Below, piece by piece: positions 25,200 through 38,871 of a stretch of 64,000 bases of DNA. Position 1 is the stretch's first letter, and each line of letters opens with the position of its first letter. Source of the DNA: Gibbula magus (Eukaryota > Mollusca > Gastropoda > Trochida > Trochidae); contig OW388300.1 in NCBI GenBank assembly GCA_936450465.1, positions 19,407,232 to 19,471,231 on the forward strand. The letters are read 5' to 3'. The translations under genes and the position numbers were made by a program. Below the pieces are notes generated by a model. The model saw only the letters and a list, made by a program, of their open reading frames with translations. It did no database searches and had not been told where the DNA came from.

Positions 25200-25676
25200 T
25201 TAAATCTCTTGTAACATACACAACATACTTAACTCACATTTACAACTCACTTTATGAGAGATTTTTTTTTTATTGGTGTTGTAATATCAAAGAAATTGGG
25301 TCATAAATGAACACTTAAAAATCTTGGACTTTGTTGCAAAAGGTCAAAATATATTTTCAGTCATTAACAGTTAATAAAAAAAAAGCAAAGCATTATGTCC
25401 TTAATTTTCATCATAAAGTGGCAATAACTCTGTATTAATATAGAACATAAAAGTAATACAAATCTTTCATAGCAGTTCTAAATATTGGTTCCTAAGGTTT
25501 AATCCGTTCATAAACAGTCTTCTTTGAACACTGTTTTATTACTAGAACATTAATCAGCTAAGATTGATTTATATTTAATTATTTGTCCCTTAAATAACCT
25601 TTAACCAATATTCAATGATGCAAAATATCTCCAATCCTCCAAGCAAAAGCAAGTAAATAGAGATTATTATCAGAGG

Positions 25677-26020
25677 ATTATTATGACACGAGTGTGAATT
25701 TTTGTATTGCCCGAGCGAGAGCGAGGGTTATACAGAAATTTGCACGAGTGTCGTAAAAGTCATATGACACAGTTCCGAGTGTAATAATTTCTTTATTACC
25801 CGTTCTATTCCTTCTTAATTTCTGGAAAAATAGTCAGGAAACGACCCACTTCTCTTGCTACGACAAGCTACAGTGACATCACGAACAATCGTTTCATGAT
25901 GTCACAGACGATAAAATACGGTAAGACGCGGCGAAACAATGGTTGCTAAGCAAACGTGATATGTGCACATGTGCTCATATCAATAATATTAACTCGGTTA
26001 TTTCAAACATATGAGTAATA
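25677..26020. repeat. Dispersed repeat, inverted copy of the 12150-12533 block
   Basis: Carries TTGCCCGAGCGAGAGCGAGG, AGTCATATGACAC, AACAATCG with TTTCATGATGTCAC, and AATATTAACTCGGTTATTTC in the inverse order of 12150-12533. Non-coding. Confidence 0.65.
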
Positions 26021-26586
26021 AAAAGTGTTATTTTGATCAATAATATCGATATATTGAAATAACAAGATTTTGTTTTGTTTGTTTGTTTTGATCTACACAT
26101 CACTACAAACATTCAACATCAAATCATAAAGTTATGATTAGCTGTATAAATAAAACGAAGTTACAAAGATAACATTTACAATCGATGTCAAGAATCTCCC
26201 AACATATAACGAACATCCAAAGAAGAAAACTCCAAAATTTGGAACAATTCCAGCGTAGTGTTGATTAACACTAACGGAATCCAATTAAGTTATCAGGGAG
26301 ATTGAGCAAAGATCAAACAACTGGGTAATAACGTGAACGGCTAGCGTGGAACTAACGCTGTTACGTTAATTAAAGACACTCTCCCACTAACAATGTTCAT
26401 TCATGGTCAAGACCGATAGTCCTCAACATAGTTCTTTGTTTACTACCTTCAATAACTTGGCCTTGTTAGTTTGTTTACTATCTATTATTGACTTTGTTAG
26501 TTTTCATTTAAAGTGCAACACAGTCAATATCATTATTTCACAATACATGCCATTTAGTGAAGAAATCTAACATTGTTACATTTGGG

Positions 26587-26894
26587 ATAACACTACCTTC
26601 AATTGTACAAATTCTTGTACTTTTTGGGGCTGAGTCCCTTGCGGGATTCGAACCCCTACCCTCAGAGTAAGACAACTATCACCAGCACTGACCAAACCAA
26701 AAGATTACCACAAGATCTCAACAACAAAATTAGGTACAACAATCAATAGTAAAGCTATTTTTACATTCAGTATCCCTCTGATAGATGTTAAATTGGCGCA
26801 GCTCCAAAAAGAAAGCTTAACTATCGATTGTTGGACCGCAACGGACTCGTCCCGAAAAAGTACAGGAATTTGTACTATTGAAGGAGTGTTATTC
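26587..26894. mobile_element. TIR element (about 308 bp) with an internal tRNA-like B-box
   Basis: The left end ATAACACTACCTTCAATTGT continuing to CTTGTACTTTTTGGGGCTGA is matched in inverse by the right end (AATAACACTCCTTCAATAGT, CCTGTACTTTTTCGGGACGA), about 54 bp per arm. Just inside the left arm, read on the minus strand, is GGGGTTCGAATCCCGCAAGG, a perfect RNA polymerase III B-box context. No intact tRNA fold can be drawn across it. It is a MITE that has captured, or shares, a tRNA-like segment. Confidence 0.7.
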
Positions 26895-27841
26895 CAATAT
26901 TACTGCATGTACTGACATTCATATTTTAAATATTACTTTCTTGTAGTTTGTAATTTCATGAAAGTGCCACACAATGTCATTATTGTTTCATTTGTCCATG
27001 TTTTGTTTACACTTCCCATTAAAACTAAAATAATTTCCCATTACTGTAATTAATCATATTGACATAGAATAAATTCCAATTAAAAAGTGTAAATATTAAT
27101 AGTATCAAAAATATATAAAATCACTTAGTAGTTACATTTTGAAGTTCAACAATCAATGGGCAAGTTGACATTGGTAGTAAAGCCTTTCAAAACAATGAAT
27201 TTTACGTTCAAACAATTTTCAACAACAAATTATGCATCTATAATATCATGTAAATCTTTGGACAGATCGACTCTATATCCTTGCCATACGATACTGACTA
27301 ATATGTGAACTATGAAACCTCTTTTGTGGGCTTAATCTTCTTGTCCATGTTTCATTATCCCACTGGCCAGCAGATTTGTGCCGATGTCTCAAACTAAAGT
27401 CAGCCAGTAATCTACATAAACCAACATTAAACAACAAGACCACAGCCTTTGGCAGCACTTCACGAGCATCAAGGGTTTCCATCTGCTACAAAGCCTTGCA
27501 TCAAAATTGACTGGTTCAGGAACAGAACTAATAGTGGACTGAAAAGGAGTTTAGTTAGAAGAATGGATTGGGGGGATTTTACATCGATAGACAACATGGC
27601 ACCATACTTGACACTAGTCCTCTATAGAAGATTAATTTGTTAATAGTATTGGTGGGATTTGGTACAGATTGTTGATATCATTGGTTTTGATGAACAACCA
27701 ATCTATTGGTATTCGGTCCTTTCTATCTGGTGTGGTAATGCTGTTAACAGATAATCGTGATGGTAATGAGTATTACCGGGCATAAATCTTTTATCCAACC
27801 TTATGTTTAATTAAACTGTTAATTTTGTTAATTTATTACTC

Positions 27842-28340
27842 TTAAAGGTACATCCATTGTGTTTCAAAATTTTTTATTTGGCTTTAATACGTTCCAACAC
27901 ACCATATTTGATGTTTACAATACAAACAAATGCACTCAGCTTGTATATTCATCCCCAATCGCCAAATATATCATAAATACTAGTTTCCAATTAAAATCGA
28001 GTAACATCATTATTCATGTGCAGAAACTGAAAGTGCACGTCCTATTTACATGCACAGTTGTTATATGACCTATTAAAACATTATAAACCCAAATTTGTTA
28101 TTGTGTGTGGTTTAAATAAGAGTCCAAAATTACGTTTGACTCATTGGCGCGCGCCACACGCGGTGCATTGTCCGGTTTTCGATCAGAAATCGATACTTTT
28201 ACCTTCATATCGTCAATATACTAAGTCGAGTATCATCAAAATAGTAGTTTTCGGTAACAGTTGGTACTTCTCGATAAAGTAAGACCATTTATAATGTTTG
28301 GCAAATTTGACCCCCAACAACACAATGGATGTACCTTTAA
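27842..28340 (+). mobile_element. TTAA-flanked MITE family 2, copy 2
   Basis: TTAA (27842-27845), then AGGTACATCCATTGTGTTTC; the right end is ACAACACAATGGATGTACCT then TTAA (28337-28340). 499 bp. Internal landmarks shared with the other two copies: GGCTTTAATACGTTCCAAC, CCCCAATCGCC, TTACGTTTGACTCATTGGCG and GGCGCGCGCCACACGC. There is no transposase, so it is a non-autonomous element needing a TTAA-targeting transposase in trans. Confidence 0.85.
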
Positions 28341-28784
28341 TAAAAATCCATAGATATCAGAACAGAAAGATTTTCTGGATAACAACTTCTTTAATGTGAA
28401 AATACATGTTTCAGAGTAAGTATATACTCCAAAACGTGTATTTTCACATTAAAATAAGTTTTTATAAAGAAAAATCTTCCTGTTTTTATGTAGGCCATTT
28501 CTAAATGCCCTTCCAAAGACTTTATCTTTAGATAATTAATTGTCAGAAAATGTACATAAAATTGTATTATGTGCACATTCTCAAATAAGAAATCAAATTT
28601 GAAATGATGAAAGATGATTTTGTTCAAAATATGCAGAACATAATCTAAGACAAACTACGCCAAACAGATTCAGAGATTTTGATGCAGGATTTGCGATGTT
28701 GGCTCGGAGCCAAAATGCATGACATGGTTATGATATTATCACTGCAGCTAACTATACTATTAGAGCAGTAAGACTGATGCCAAG

Positions 28785-28817
28785 AGGTCAAGGTCAAGGT
28801 CAAGGTCAGCATGACCT
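28785..28817. repeat. Four tandem AGGTCA half-sites with one inverted half-site
   Basis: AGGTCA occurs four times head to tail without spacers (28785-28808), followed by the inverse TGACCT at 28812. AGGTCA is the core half-site of many nuclear receptors. In an intron this may be a regulatory site or just a hexanucleotide repeat. Confidence 0.5.
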
Positions 28818-30299
28818 CCAAAGAAACGATGCAATCAGCAGATTTCAGGTAAGTAAGGAAGCATGATGTCATCATCATTGTCGTTATAGGTAAGTAAGTG
28901 TTCAAGGGTGTTCATTATAACAACATAATTGTTGTGGTACTTGGTGGGTGTTGTTGACAGGGTTTTCAAGAGATGTGAACAACATCACCTAAGTCATGAT
29001 CAATTGATCATGAATCTGACATTTAGCAAAAATATCTGAACAAAATTCCAATTTTGAGAATTCACATTTTGAAGCGACATGAATGTTACACTTGCTATAA
29101 ACTAAAAATAAAATCAGGTTAATATGATGCATAACTTGATTTGGATTTATTCTGCATTTTAAAACATATGCAGAAATGCAATATGATTATCAACAATCAA
29201 TATCCAATCAATTTATGACCTATGACATCACAAGTCAAATCCAAATTGTCTAAAATCAACCTCAAAATAATTTATTCTGCATTGCAAAATGACTCCAAAA
29301 AATATACAGGAATACTTGATTCTCATTTATCAATATCAATCAATTTCCAACTTATGACTTCACAAATTAATGAAATCATTCTACATCATTAAAAATCAAA
29401 CTCAAAATCAATGCATTTGCTAAGGTCGAAGCAACTCCGCAAAATATCTATTTCAAAGCTACCCATAATCTATATACGAGAATTATATTTAAGAGAGAAT
29501 ATTATTAAAGAAATATGTGTTCGGACAGTAAGCAAGTGAAGCATGTTGAATCCAGGGCAGCAGTTAGAGATCAGAAGCGAACTCCTGCTGGTAGATTTAT
29601 TCTTGTCTATCCCACAGTGACGGCCACTGATTGAAGGGTCGCGTCCAACAGAGGCTTTCTACCTCTCTAATTGCATTGTGGAATGTTGGCAGGTCGCCAG
29701 TATGTATGTTCAGTCACTAGGGAAGTCTTATATCGAGCTGCATTAATAACATGCCACACATGGACACCACTGTGTGAACTTTTTGTATAGTGTAATGGCT
29801 CAATTTGGAATATCCAATCCATTTCAACTCCATGTAATGCTTTTAGCAGGGGTTAAAATTAATGACCTCTTCAAAGCACTAGCTAGAAAGTACTTGTCCA
29901 TTCTTGATCCAGCTAGCGTAAATAGTACTAAATACATCTCCATAATCATATCATCTTTGAATTTTATAAGGTCATTTGGATTATCAGTCAATATAATTTA
30001 ATAGCATTGTCTTTTCTTAATAGTCTCGGGGAACTGGACATGTGCATATTTTGAACCCTGTGCTACGCATGTACAGAATGGTTCTTAGCATATTAATATT
30101 GAAATAACAAATTCCAAAACCTTCATGCAACAACTAAAATAACAAAGCACTAAGGAGAGTCCCCTGGCAACTTCCAATAGCACACAGATTGAAATATAAT
30201 ATTGAATAGGTAAAAGTTATTTCTTCGATGTCAGAGCTAAATAATCTATATCTAAAGTAATTGTCCAAGTAACTCCAATGACATACATTTCTGGAGGCC

Positions 30300-30411
30300 T
30301 GGGCCCATATTTTCGAAGCTGTCTTAGTACTAAGATAGACGTAAGTCAATGTTAATGTATGGCACTTACGACTATCTTAGTGCTAAGAGAGCTTCGAAAA
30401 TATGGGTCCTG
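30300..30411. mobile_element. Short palindromic foldback element, copy 3
   Basis: GGGCCCATATTTTCGAAGCT at the left, with the inverse GAGCTTCGAAAATATGGGTC at the right and TCTTAGTACTAAGATAG-type inner arms. About 110 bp. Third clear copy of the family at 17021 and 21380. Confidence 0.8.
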
Positions 30412-31752
30412 GTTTAATGGAAAGTAAATGTTAACTATTAATACCTGACTTGATTTGCATATTCCGTAAACTTGGAAAACATTTACTGATAAACAGGTTT
30501 TTTAAAACACTTATCAGTAGAGGTGAGCTCATCAAAACAAACATAACTTGCAGATACACGAGTGAAATTTACTGCCCTATTTGTACATGAGATAGATAAG
30601 ATGATAACATGACATTTCCTGCATGTAAGACTAGTAAATATTACTCAAACTGTTTAACAATAGTGCCTGTTTTGTAAAAGGAGGGTTCTATCAGGGTATT
30701 TTTGTGGAAACAAAATTCGGGAGGATATTCATGTTTACACACATATATGTTATTAATACATGATTAAAACACAGTGAAATTGAAAGATACTAATGAAGGT
30801 AACCTTTTGATGACTTTATATTTCACAACTTGATAAACACAAGCGTACATTTCTTGAAAAATAAAACAACGAGAACTGAACCCATTCATTGGCGCTGCGA
30901 GTGGGAAAAACTTTGCTACAACATAACAGCAAATTGTTTATTAGTTTTATGACATGTTATGTGTTACTATGTGAATATTCAGTGTATGTCTTTAGTTATC
31001 AAAAAGTTGCAAAATTGGGTACAATAATATTGAATATAGCGTGTTTTCATTTCACGTAATGCAAAAAATCCAAGATGGCGACAGAACCCTCCTAATGTAA
31101 AGGGCGTCTCATAGGTCCATTGACTGGACATGACTGTGACTATACATTTTGTCATTATTTTATAGACTTCATATTGCATGTACATTGAAAAAAAATTGTT
31201 TATTTCTCTCTCACACTAAATTAAAACGACCTTTAACTGAACTTTGACCTTTAACCTAACACCTGAACTCACCACCTAGAGAAACACAACAGCCATATAG
31301 CCAATCAACCTCATGGTTAAAAAGCTTTTGTTGTTATGAGGCATCGACTTGACCATCCATACAGTAACTCTAGACCTTGGCAAACTGCCCAAAACATGGG
31401 TCAAACACGAAAACAAATGTTCTGCCAAGCCAGAGAAAGAAGTAATTGTAAATCTGGAAACTGTCTTGACTGTGTTTTGGAATAGTTTAGTCACAAAGGA
31501 TTAAAATAATAAAACATTTACACTTATTACTGGTTTGTCTTTTGCAAATGATTAACACTTGATTTCTTTAACCCTGTAACTGCTGAAGACGAGTTAAGTC
31601 TCTGAACATTTCTAACATTCTGGTGGACAGAAGATGCTTGTTGCAACTAAGATAGGCTAAATTCTTCCAAAAAACTTGAACTGTTAACAGTTCTACATGA
31701 AAATGTAGAGATTTTCAAATTTCATACTTTTGGATGAATAACTTTTGAATCC

Positions 31753-31899
31753 TTGAAGAAAGACAATATTTATCGATACACAACTTCTTTATACTGCTTA
31801 GACGACGTTTTGACATGTTCTAATGACATGTCAAGCATGTTGCACCTATGAAGAATAAAGAAGTTGTATATCCAAAAATATTATCTTCATTCTTCATCA
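31753..31899. repeat. Inverted repeat with AACTTCTTTAT arms, copy 1
   Basis: GAAGAAAGACAATATTTATC then ACACAACTTCTTTAT is inverse to AATAAAGAAGTTGTATATCC then AATATTATCTTCATTCTTC. The centre contains ACGACGTTTTGACATG. A related hairpin with the same arm end is at 63098-63273, and the outer flank (TTCATCATACCAGCTTCTAG) recurs near 60651. Confidence 0.6.
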
Positions 31900-34374
31900 T
31901 ACCAGCTTCTAGAATGCCACTCAAAGAGGTTTTGAAACCTTATACTATAAGATTTAAAATTTTATTTCGAAAGGAAGAGCAGTAACACCCTCTTCCCATG
32001 ACAGATAAGTACGCTCTCTGGAGGAAAACTGTAATATCTGTCAGTAAAAGCAGGCAGAATGCACTAAATTGTAACATGATAAAATGTTTTCCGGAGATAA
32101 AACAGAATTTCTGTCAGCATGAAAGACAAAACCACCTGTGAAACACGTGCAACATAGACAAGATATATATAGAACCAACACACCAAGACTACTTGGTGCA
32201 CTCGAAGTAAACAGAATTCTTCAGAAAGTCGAGTCAGACTTCGTGTTTTTTGCCATATTTTGCCCAAGTTACATCCTGTTGAACATGCTAACTGTGAACA
32301 AATTGGCACCCCTGTTTTTAGGAAAGCGGTCATGATGTAGAATGACATCTGTTGGAAGTAATACAGAAAGCTAATTAAAATGCTATCACAACCATCAGTT
32401 TCAAAATTATACACTTGGGCAGACATACAACCTGTAATATGTGAACAGGAAAACAGTTTTACTTAATGTTGAAGGCGAAGGGCAATTGAAATATACCGTG
32501 ACTCACTAAACAACAAGATAGAGTGATCTAAATGAAAATATGATTGGCCTACAGGAGCGGTGATGTTAAATATAGAAAATTTTATTAGTTGAGAGAGGGG
32601 ATTTAAAAATATATTAATATATATTAATTAGTGTTTATTAATAGCAAGCAAATCAAAATACCCAGTGGCGAAACTGGAAATTTTCAAGAGTTTGAACAAA
32701 CTCCCCGAACCTTTTCTCGTTTCTCGTCCGACCATCGATACTATCTATACTGCATTAAATATTAGATTTTCTGAAATGCAAAACCAGACAGCTGTTAAAT
32801 ATTCAATCTGAAGTTAGTCAACAGGACTCATCGTTTTTAGTATTCAAGCAGAAACTTGTCTTCCTACAGGAAAGAGGAAGCCAATTGAAAAGACATTGTC
32901 ATGACTAATAAATTATTCTGAAAGACATCAACAATGTTTGGTAACTTAAGCTGCCTGCCGCTGGAGATGGTTACACATAACCGTAATTTGTTTACAGGGA
33001 ACTAGTTTTACTTCATTTAAGTAGAAAGATATGTTCCTAAACAAAAAATATAGCCAATAAAACTATCATTATGTTACCATAGTCTCTCCGGGGTTGGACT
33101 TTCAGACGGGAGAGATCCCAAATCAGATGAACATTCATACCAGAATAGGTTTTATGTAGATTTTTGACACTTAACTTAAAATAATTTTATTGATTTATGT
33201 AATGTATGATCATGGAAAATCTGGCAAAATTCGGGGTGGGCTATAACTCGAGAATAACCCCAACCAGGACAACCCTCCGAAAAGTGGGGGTGGTCTTAGG
33301 CTTCTGAAGTGGATCTTGTATGTTGGGAGGATTAAGTGTCTGACAGAGAAGCTATGGAGTCAGAATAAAACAGATCATGTAGTTTACAGGGAAGTAGTTT
33401 TTCATTGAAACTAAAGTAGACAGATGAGATCATATGCTATGAGGAAACCAATTGACATACCACACCAATGAAAAGCCAAATCTCCAAAATGAACAATTGA
33501 AGAATTCTTTCAACTTGGAACTTTTTATTGAGGAACTGTATGAATCTCTGAGTGGGTGAGAATGATTCACAACACAAGGAAAGTATTTCACTTTACCTCT
33601 CTCGTCAGAGAAACAGCTTTCCTATATCCTCGGTAACTCCATCAATATCTACTACTGGTAATACCCTGGATCTATTAAAGTATGGATTAGCCAGATGATT
33701 TTATTAACTTCCTTGGATGGCCCTGCCCAGGAGTTATTGAGGACGCGACTGTTGATAGATTCCTGTCCCAGATTCATTATTTACCTTCATTTCAGTTTAT
33801 AGATGGCTCTAAGCATAACATGTTGTTCGAACCACAGATCAAATAAAACATTTGCATTTTCATCTTCAAATATATAACAATTTTATTTCACTAGACAAAA
33901 AGCAAGTCTAAATGTACACTAGTGCAAATCAAAATTTTTCATTTTGTGGGGTCTTCCTTTTCATTAATTGATAATAGAGCTGTTATCTATTACATTAATA
34001 GAAACCCATGCCGATTATTCAGGAATATTTATTCACTAAACTTTCAATATAAAGTATGTCACAATTTACTTCAATATTTTTCAGCAAAACATTTTTTCAC
34101 GTAGTAATTAATTACTCAAACTTCAGTGCCTGAAAAACATCCATCTATTTTTTTCTAACCTCAAAATATTTTACTTTTTTATACACATCAAAACAAATTC
34201 TCACTGGCAAGACATGAAGGAAATGTCTGTAAAATGTCAATAACCACACAAAGTGCACAATATAGTTGTCAAACTGGTCAGGAAGACAAGAAATATCTGA
34301 AAAATGTCAGTTCCAGTACCCGATGACAAAAATGTTTAAAACCAGTCAAACAAGCAAGGGCGATGAGTGAAAAA

Positions 34375-34582
34375 TGAGGTAAGGGTAGGAGAGTTAGGGT
34401 GTAACGCCGCTTTCAAGAGTTTTTCACTTATATCACTGCTGCTAGTATTATTACAGGGAGAAAGCCAACAACACCATGTGGCTATGCATTGGGATGAAAC
34501 CTACAAGCATAGGCTGGAACTAGCGAACAATGGGTGGTACTGCGTTGGAAGTCAGTGTAGCATTGGTTTCCACAGCAGACAA
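34375..34582 (-). mobile_element. tRNA-derived SINE, copy 3 (head truncated)
   Basis: The tail (GGGTGTAACGCCGCTTTCAA) and the middle of the body (ACAGGGAGAAAGCCAACAAC, CAATGGGTGGTACTGCG) are present. The sequence diverges near 34567 and the tRNA head with A- and B-boxes is missing, so it is a 5'-truncated copy. Confidence 0.8.
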
Positions 34583-35736
34583 TCAATTCGGAATTCAAAC
34601 TTCGTACCTCTTGTCTACCTACTTCTGTTGTTTACCACAGATAATCCATATAATCACTGACAAATAGATAAATGTTGATAGGTTAGGCCACACCAATAGA
34701 TAGAACAAACGTTGGTATTTGTGGTGGACTCTGAATACCTCCCCGCTAATAGCTAGAATAGAAATAGTGTTCAGTTTGATTAAAACGTGTATTTTGATGG
34801 ATTTCGAAATCTGGTCGGGAACTCCCAGACTAAAATATGGAATTTTCATATTGACTATACCTTCATCCTTATGATTATATATTTTTTAATATTTTCAGTT
34901 CGAGAGGCTCTTATTTTAATTTGAGGAGGACTGGGAAACTGCAACGTAACTTGAAAATTATTTGATTTCAAATTTTGAAAATGGGGGAGGGGGGATCCGC
35001 CACTGATTATGTAACTAAATTCGAAGATTTCATGTAAAATATATTCCTAATAATACTTATTTCAACAATCATAAACACTTCCACTTCAGCACTAGTTTAC
35101 ACAAATAAACTTTGGTATCTACTGCATACTATTTACTATTGACACAATGTCTACTTTCTGTCGTTTATCATGATAAGCTTTATAATTATCTCGATAATTG
35201 ATAATAGATAATTGGACAGTTTAGATAGACAACCAAAGGATTGCACCCAACATTGGTATTTGCACTATTTGTGGGGGTGGACTCACAAATCCCCCATTAA
35301 TGCCTTGAATAGGAAGTCTAATTTGAACATTTATCAAACACTAATGTTTCATTAAAACATAAACTTGCTTCAAAAGGAACAGATATTGTGTGTGCTTTTT
35401 CATAATTTTATTCTTATTCATAGGGCTTGACGAATAAAATTTTCTTACAGGTCACACTGACCTGTTTCAAAAAATATTTTCTGGCCAAAATATAATCTTT
35501 GCGGCCGAATGATCAATCATAAAAATAAACGCCTTAAAAATTTTTTTAAACAATTTTACATCTTTATTTCACAATTAAACCTGAGCTACCTGTTAGTAGT
35601 TATGTAGATGATGTCTGAAAATGTTACCTGCCATTTTGGCCAAGGGAAAATAAAAACTACTGGCCAAATCAAAATGTCACTGGTCTTTGGTCAATTGACC
35701 AGTGTATTTTTCAAGTCCTAATTAACACTTTTCAAT

Positions 35737-35972
35737 TTAAAGGAGCAGTAGCACGTTTTTTGCACAAAAAAAATTTCATAGTGGTAAAAACGGTGTTGCG
35801 TATTATGCAAAAATTGCATGGCGGCCATTTTATTGTGAACACATTTTATTATTTTGAATGACAAAAACGATTCCCATGGCTTTACGGAACCATGTACACT
35901 CATTTTTTAACTTGATTTTCCGAAGAGGGAAGGGTGTTTTACTGTTGGTGACATTATTTTTCAATTACATTT
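35737..35972 (+). mobile_element. TTAA-flanked MITE family 1, copy 1 (deleted and truncated)
   Basis: Starts TTAA then AGGAGCAGTAGCACGTTTTT. An internal stretch (the TTTATAATGATAG... segment of the full copies) is deleted, then TAGTGGTAAAAACGGTGTTG and GATTCCCATGGCTTTACGGA follow. It stops at TACATTTCATC without the right terminal repeat. Confidence 0.75.
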
Positions 35973-36910
35973 CATCTCTATCCTTAGTATCTGTCAATAT
36001 ATATCAGTCTAACTTGCAATTTTATTTATCAGAGATACAAATAAATCAAATGATTGAACGAGAGTAATACATTAGGGCCCATCTGAAATAAAATAGTTTA
36101 ATTTTCTGAAAATTATTGAAAAATGACCTTAAAACACATTCCTTATGGATACTACATAATACTTACTAACTTTTTCACATTAAATGCAGACCTATTTGAT
36201 ATCACAATGTACAAGATATACCTTTGGTTTTATCCCAATGTTCCAATGGCAATTAAATGAATGTTTTATGGAGAGATTGTTTGATTAACAACAGACAAGA
36301 GTGACAGTAGTCTTATACTCAGACTATGAAAAAAGTATTTATCCTGAAAATATCACCATTTATTAAATATTGAAAAGGAGAATGTAAGAAATGGAATTTT
36401 CATGTATAAAAAAAGGCTCCTTTTCAATTTTGTTTTTGTTTTTTTGACAGTCAAAGTGTTAGACAAGAGTGACAGTTACAACTGACAAGCTTAGGAAATA
36501 TTCAACAGGTTGACCCAAAGAATGTCAATAGATTTATTTTGACGGTTATTTGAGTTGCATTCCTAATTCATTCAATGCGTTGTTATTTCAACACACCCTG
36601 TTGTGTATAATTACAGAATGTGGAAGTTATTGTGTGGTTTTGAAAACAAACATTGAAAGTATGTGAAAGTTTGTAAGGTTTAATTCAAACAGCTTTTCAT
36701 ATTCCGACTCGGTCATAGCAAAGTATGAAATACCATTGAAGTACTTAGTAGTATTGCAACAGTTCTGTGATTCAATTCTTAATAACTTTCACTTAAAGTT
36801 GAAAAATATATGGGTATTAAAAATGTTAATAAAAATAAATATTTATATAATGACGATCGATTGGGTAAAATGTAATCAGTTATGTAACAAAAACTATCTC
36901 ATATATTGAA

Positions 36911-37088
36911 TACAGTAGAACACGGACATAACGAACTCCAAAGGACCAAAGAATTTAGTTCGCTATATCCGTTGTTTGATATACACATATTATTTTAATC
37001 ACAGGGATTTTTGAAGGGATTTAAAAATTTGTTCGCTATATCCGTGTGTTCGCTATATCCATGTTCGCTATATCCGTATTCTACTGTA
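36911..37088. mobile_element. Tc1/mariner-pogo (Tigger)-like MITE
   Basis: The left end TACAGTAGAACACGGACATA and the inverse of the right end TACAGTAGAATACGGATATA form terminal inverted repeats, extended by several TTCGCTATATCCG blocks. CAGTAGAA ends with TA flanks are typical of Tigger/pogo-type elements. 178 bp, with no coding capacity. Confidence 0.7.
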
Positions 37089-38871
37089 TTTGAAAACATA
37101 TTGACAACTAAAAATTTATTTTAAGTCAGTTTTACTTAAAAGAATCAATTGGATGCAATAAACAAGAATGTATATAATGAAACAAGAGCCTTTAATACAG
37201 TCTAGCTCCCTATTCAGCAAGTCTAGACAAACTTAATATGGAAAGAAAATTATTGGATGCAGGTAGAGAAATTATAAAATTTCAAACACTAAATTTTAGT
37301 CTAGCTTTAGACCTATTCAGATATCAATATCTCCAGTTGTTTTGATTCATAATGAAATTTCATTATGGATATGAATACTAATTAGAAATTAATTAGCTCA
37401 GGTTTAACGTAAGCGGATACTTTGCTTATATCATCAGGAGCATCTAGGCATACCAGATGTTCACTGAAGCAGAAAGGCTCTCGGCAATAAAGATCAAATT
37501 GGTTTAGATCATGTTTGAACCATGTTATAATACAAGGTTTAGAAAAAAGTACATATTTTCCAAATTCATTTGGCATGAATATGTCTCCCTGGCCTAGCAT
37601 GAATAACACGTAGCCAGTCTCAAAAAGGTAGAGGAAACTTCAAACAAAATAGTGTTAGTTCTAGCATTAACTGTTTGAGAGGCATGCATTCTAGAAATTG
37701 TCATGGTAATTTCGTACAAGATTTTAAGGATATTTAAATTATTTATTCACACTGACAGAGTATGGTTTTATTTTGTATGTTTGAAAATGGTACAAGAATC
37801 TGAATCTACATCCAAAATATAAAATCTTGCATTCTGTTTTATTATCAGTTAAAATTTGAGTACATTTACCAAGTTGCCATCGTCACAATTGCTTTTTTTT
37901 CTTATCAATGCAAAAAACCAACAGCTATAAAACTGAAACAAATGAAATGTAACAATGTCAAGAACGATATGTAAGATTCACTATTGACAAAACCTATTTT
38001 GATTTCTACTATCGAATAATGACTTAATGTAGTTAAATGATAATATATCAGAATCATATATTTTGGACAAAACCTATTTCTTATTCAACATTCTACCTTT
38101 CAATTTGGTATGAATGAGTTTAGCTCCAGAAAAAGAAATTACGCCTATGTATTGTCAAAATGCAAATAGCCCTTGTATATCTTATACTCTGTTATCATTG
38201 GGGTCGAGCAAGGAGCCGCTCCTACCCATTGCACATTCAAGCGTCATACCGTATCAATGGTTAAGCTCAAGGTATACATTAAAGAATGTATGTGGGTGTT
38301 GTGTTTACATATATATAAGTAGGTATAGCTAGACATATTATCTTGCACTATCTATCTTGTGATCTATATTGGATTCTTACTCTCTTGGGATAGGTTGTTT
38401 GCTTACTCCAAAGTTATTCAATGAAATAGATATTCTATCAAATAAAGATTTGTGAAATTTGATATTATTGTGCAAGGACCTGAAATACTGTGTGAATCTA
38501 CACTGTTGTAATAGTCATTACCTGACTCAACTTGTGTCTTGTGGAACTGATTATAAGACGACTGACATATAACTATAACATGCTAATTCATCAGATATTG
38601 AAATTAGATGATCGAGCTTGCCTCGGTCTTGCTCTTCTACGCTCTGCTGTTACCAAAGGTTTAGCGGAGAAAATCAAAGAGAGCATTAGACTGCCTAATA
38701 TTGATATTATCTATACGTTTATATTATCAATAATTCCTTAACACAATTTTTTTTTGCTGTAATGCAGTAATTCTGTAATACATGCACATCATAATGACAT
38801 TTATAATAAATGTTATATTATGTATCAGAATACATAATGCAATGTATCCATTTTTTTAGAAAATTATTTCA

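Noticed and set aside
27273..27482. 69-codon minus-strand frame with charged composition
   Set aside because: No recognisable domain and no neighbouring exons; kept out for lack of support.
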